Shown here: piece after piece, positions 63,001 to 64,000 of the stretch
Layout of the letters: every line of letters starts with the position of its first letter
Numbering within the stretch: the first letter of the stretch is position 1
Source: Maylandia zebra
Lineage: Eukaryota; Chordata; Actinopteri; Cichliformes; Cichlidae
Assembly (NCBI RefSeq): GCF_041146795.1
Contig: NC_135175.1
Span: forward strand, 31,992,136-32,056,135
Reading direction: 5' to 3'
Length of the DNA: 64,000 nt
Translations under genes and position numbers: made by a program
The notes under the pieces: generated by a model
The model's input: the letters and a program-made list of their open reading frames with translations, nothing else
Told to the model about the DNA's origin: nothing
Databases searched by the model: none

Positions 63001-64000
63001 TTTTCTTTTTGGGGGGTTTGGCTGTTGTCCTGTTGCATCTGTTGTTACTTTCACTTTCAGCAAAGCAGCTGAACTGGCTTTGCAGTGGTTTATGTTTCCT
63101 AAGTGAACAGACTGATCTCCCTGAGGTTTAACTGACTTTGGTTATGCCATAATAATTGAGTGTTCCTTTCTTTCTTTCTTTTTTTGGAGCTGTATTTTTT
63201 AAGGCTTTCATGAGACATCTGAACCTACCAGTCACATTTCCCAGTTATCAGTTTCGCTTTCTTTGACTCTGTCCGGCTCATAATTGTGTAACTCCATTCT
63301 GCTCAAATGCGTCACAATCTAAAGTAAACACAGGAAAAGTAAAGAGCGGCAACAATAACACAGGTTGGTTTTTTTCTGTTAAATAGTGAAGCAATATACC
63401 CTCACTGACCTCTGACCTTTGACCTCACAGGTCTGATGCGAACTGATGCCTTTAACTGTGCCCGCTGGAAACTGTGACAAAGAATTCATTTGCCATTTGC
63501 GTATATTGTTATTCTGTGTTCTGTTATCCTATAGTCTATCATAATGCTTTAATGTAAACACAGCACATGTAACCTTGGCTCTACATACTATCCCGGGTCT
63601 GTTTGTGGTAGCATTGGTTATATTTATGTCATCTGTGCAAATGTACTTAAAGCTAAATGTCACTTCATCATTAATTGATTTGAATCTTTCATTTGTTTAT
63701 GTAGTTTGGTTATACTTACCATTGTGTGTTCCTTTGAGCAGGTTCTATGTGTAAAACAGGTATGTGGGAAGGACCGCCCCAGTACTTCCTGATTTTATAG
63801 GATATGATGTCACTGATCATGTCAATGAAGGGGTGTTTATTTTGTGTAAAATTGTTTATTTCATTTAAAATAACTCATGAGTCAGATTAGGTGAAGAGTG
63901 ACTTTTCAAACTGTTTAGTTGGGTGAATGAGTTTGTTAAGTGGAAAAATGATTTTATTCCTGTTTCTTTGTCTAGACTGTGTTATTTAGTCTACCCTGTT
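60056..64000. other. Intergenic to window end; no gene recognised
   Basis: Contains a (CA)n microsatellite at about 61213-61242. Open frames at 61003-61529 and 62663-62923 have no recognisable family, codon pattern or splice context. Confidence 0.45.

Overview
The window is vertebrate nuclear DNA. Genes are split into short exons with GT/AG introns, and the intergenic and intronic space is full of Tc1/mariner, hAT, L2-like, Penelope-like and tRNA-SINE copies. The transposon mix and the gene content point to a percomorph teleost, possibly a cichlid; the species is inference. I see no bacterial, phage or CRISPR features.

Layout. (1) 1-11728: a tandem array of a roughly 1.5-1.66 kb unit, seven copies, cut by the left window edge. 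Some units carry short perfect hairpin repeats, and unit 2 holds a poly(A) retro-insertion. (2) 11729-14322: hAT and Tc1 remnants. (3) 14922-14987 (-): first coding exon of the C16orf87 (UPF0547) homolog, with an NRF1-like promoter motif upstream; the remaining exons are not in the window. (4) 17577-43873 (-): thirteen exons of vps35, the core scaffold of the retromer complex, equivalent to exons 5-17 of a 17-exon gene. They give about 690 codons ending at the authentic stop. The first four exons (about 108 residues) are absent, and a 23-N assembly gap lies 0.6 kb upstream of the last recognisable exon. (5) 45948-57211 (+): three four-exon CC chemokine genes in tandem. (6) 57212-64000: no gene seen, apart from a MITE and microsatellites.

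The vps35 introns are packed with mobile DNA. The last intron (8.3 kb) holds a three-level nest: a 5.9 kb hAT element contains a Tc1 copy, the Tc1 contains another hAT element, and a fourth hAT element sits beside it. Most insertions still show target-site duplications. A second intron holds the same hAT and Tc1 families nested in the opposite order (hAT, then L2-like LINE, then Tc1 with an uninterrupted 340-codon transposase). Penelope-like pieces flank another exon on both sides.

The most interesting genic observation is that the first chemokine gene looks chimeric. Its 5' flank, signal-peptide exon, start of intron 1 and a decayed exon 2 match chemokine gene 3. Its working exons 2-4 match chemokine gene 2. 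Exon phases agree, so a signal peptide from one subtype appears to be joined to the mature domain of another.

Functionally the window holds housekeeping endosomal sorting (vps35), an uncharacterised zinc-ribbon protein (C16orf87) and secreted immune ligands (chemokines). They are neighbours and show no sign of being a shared pathway.
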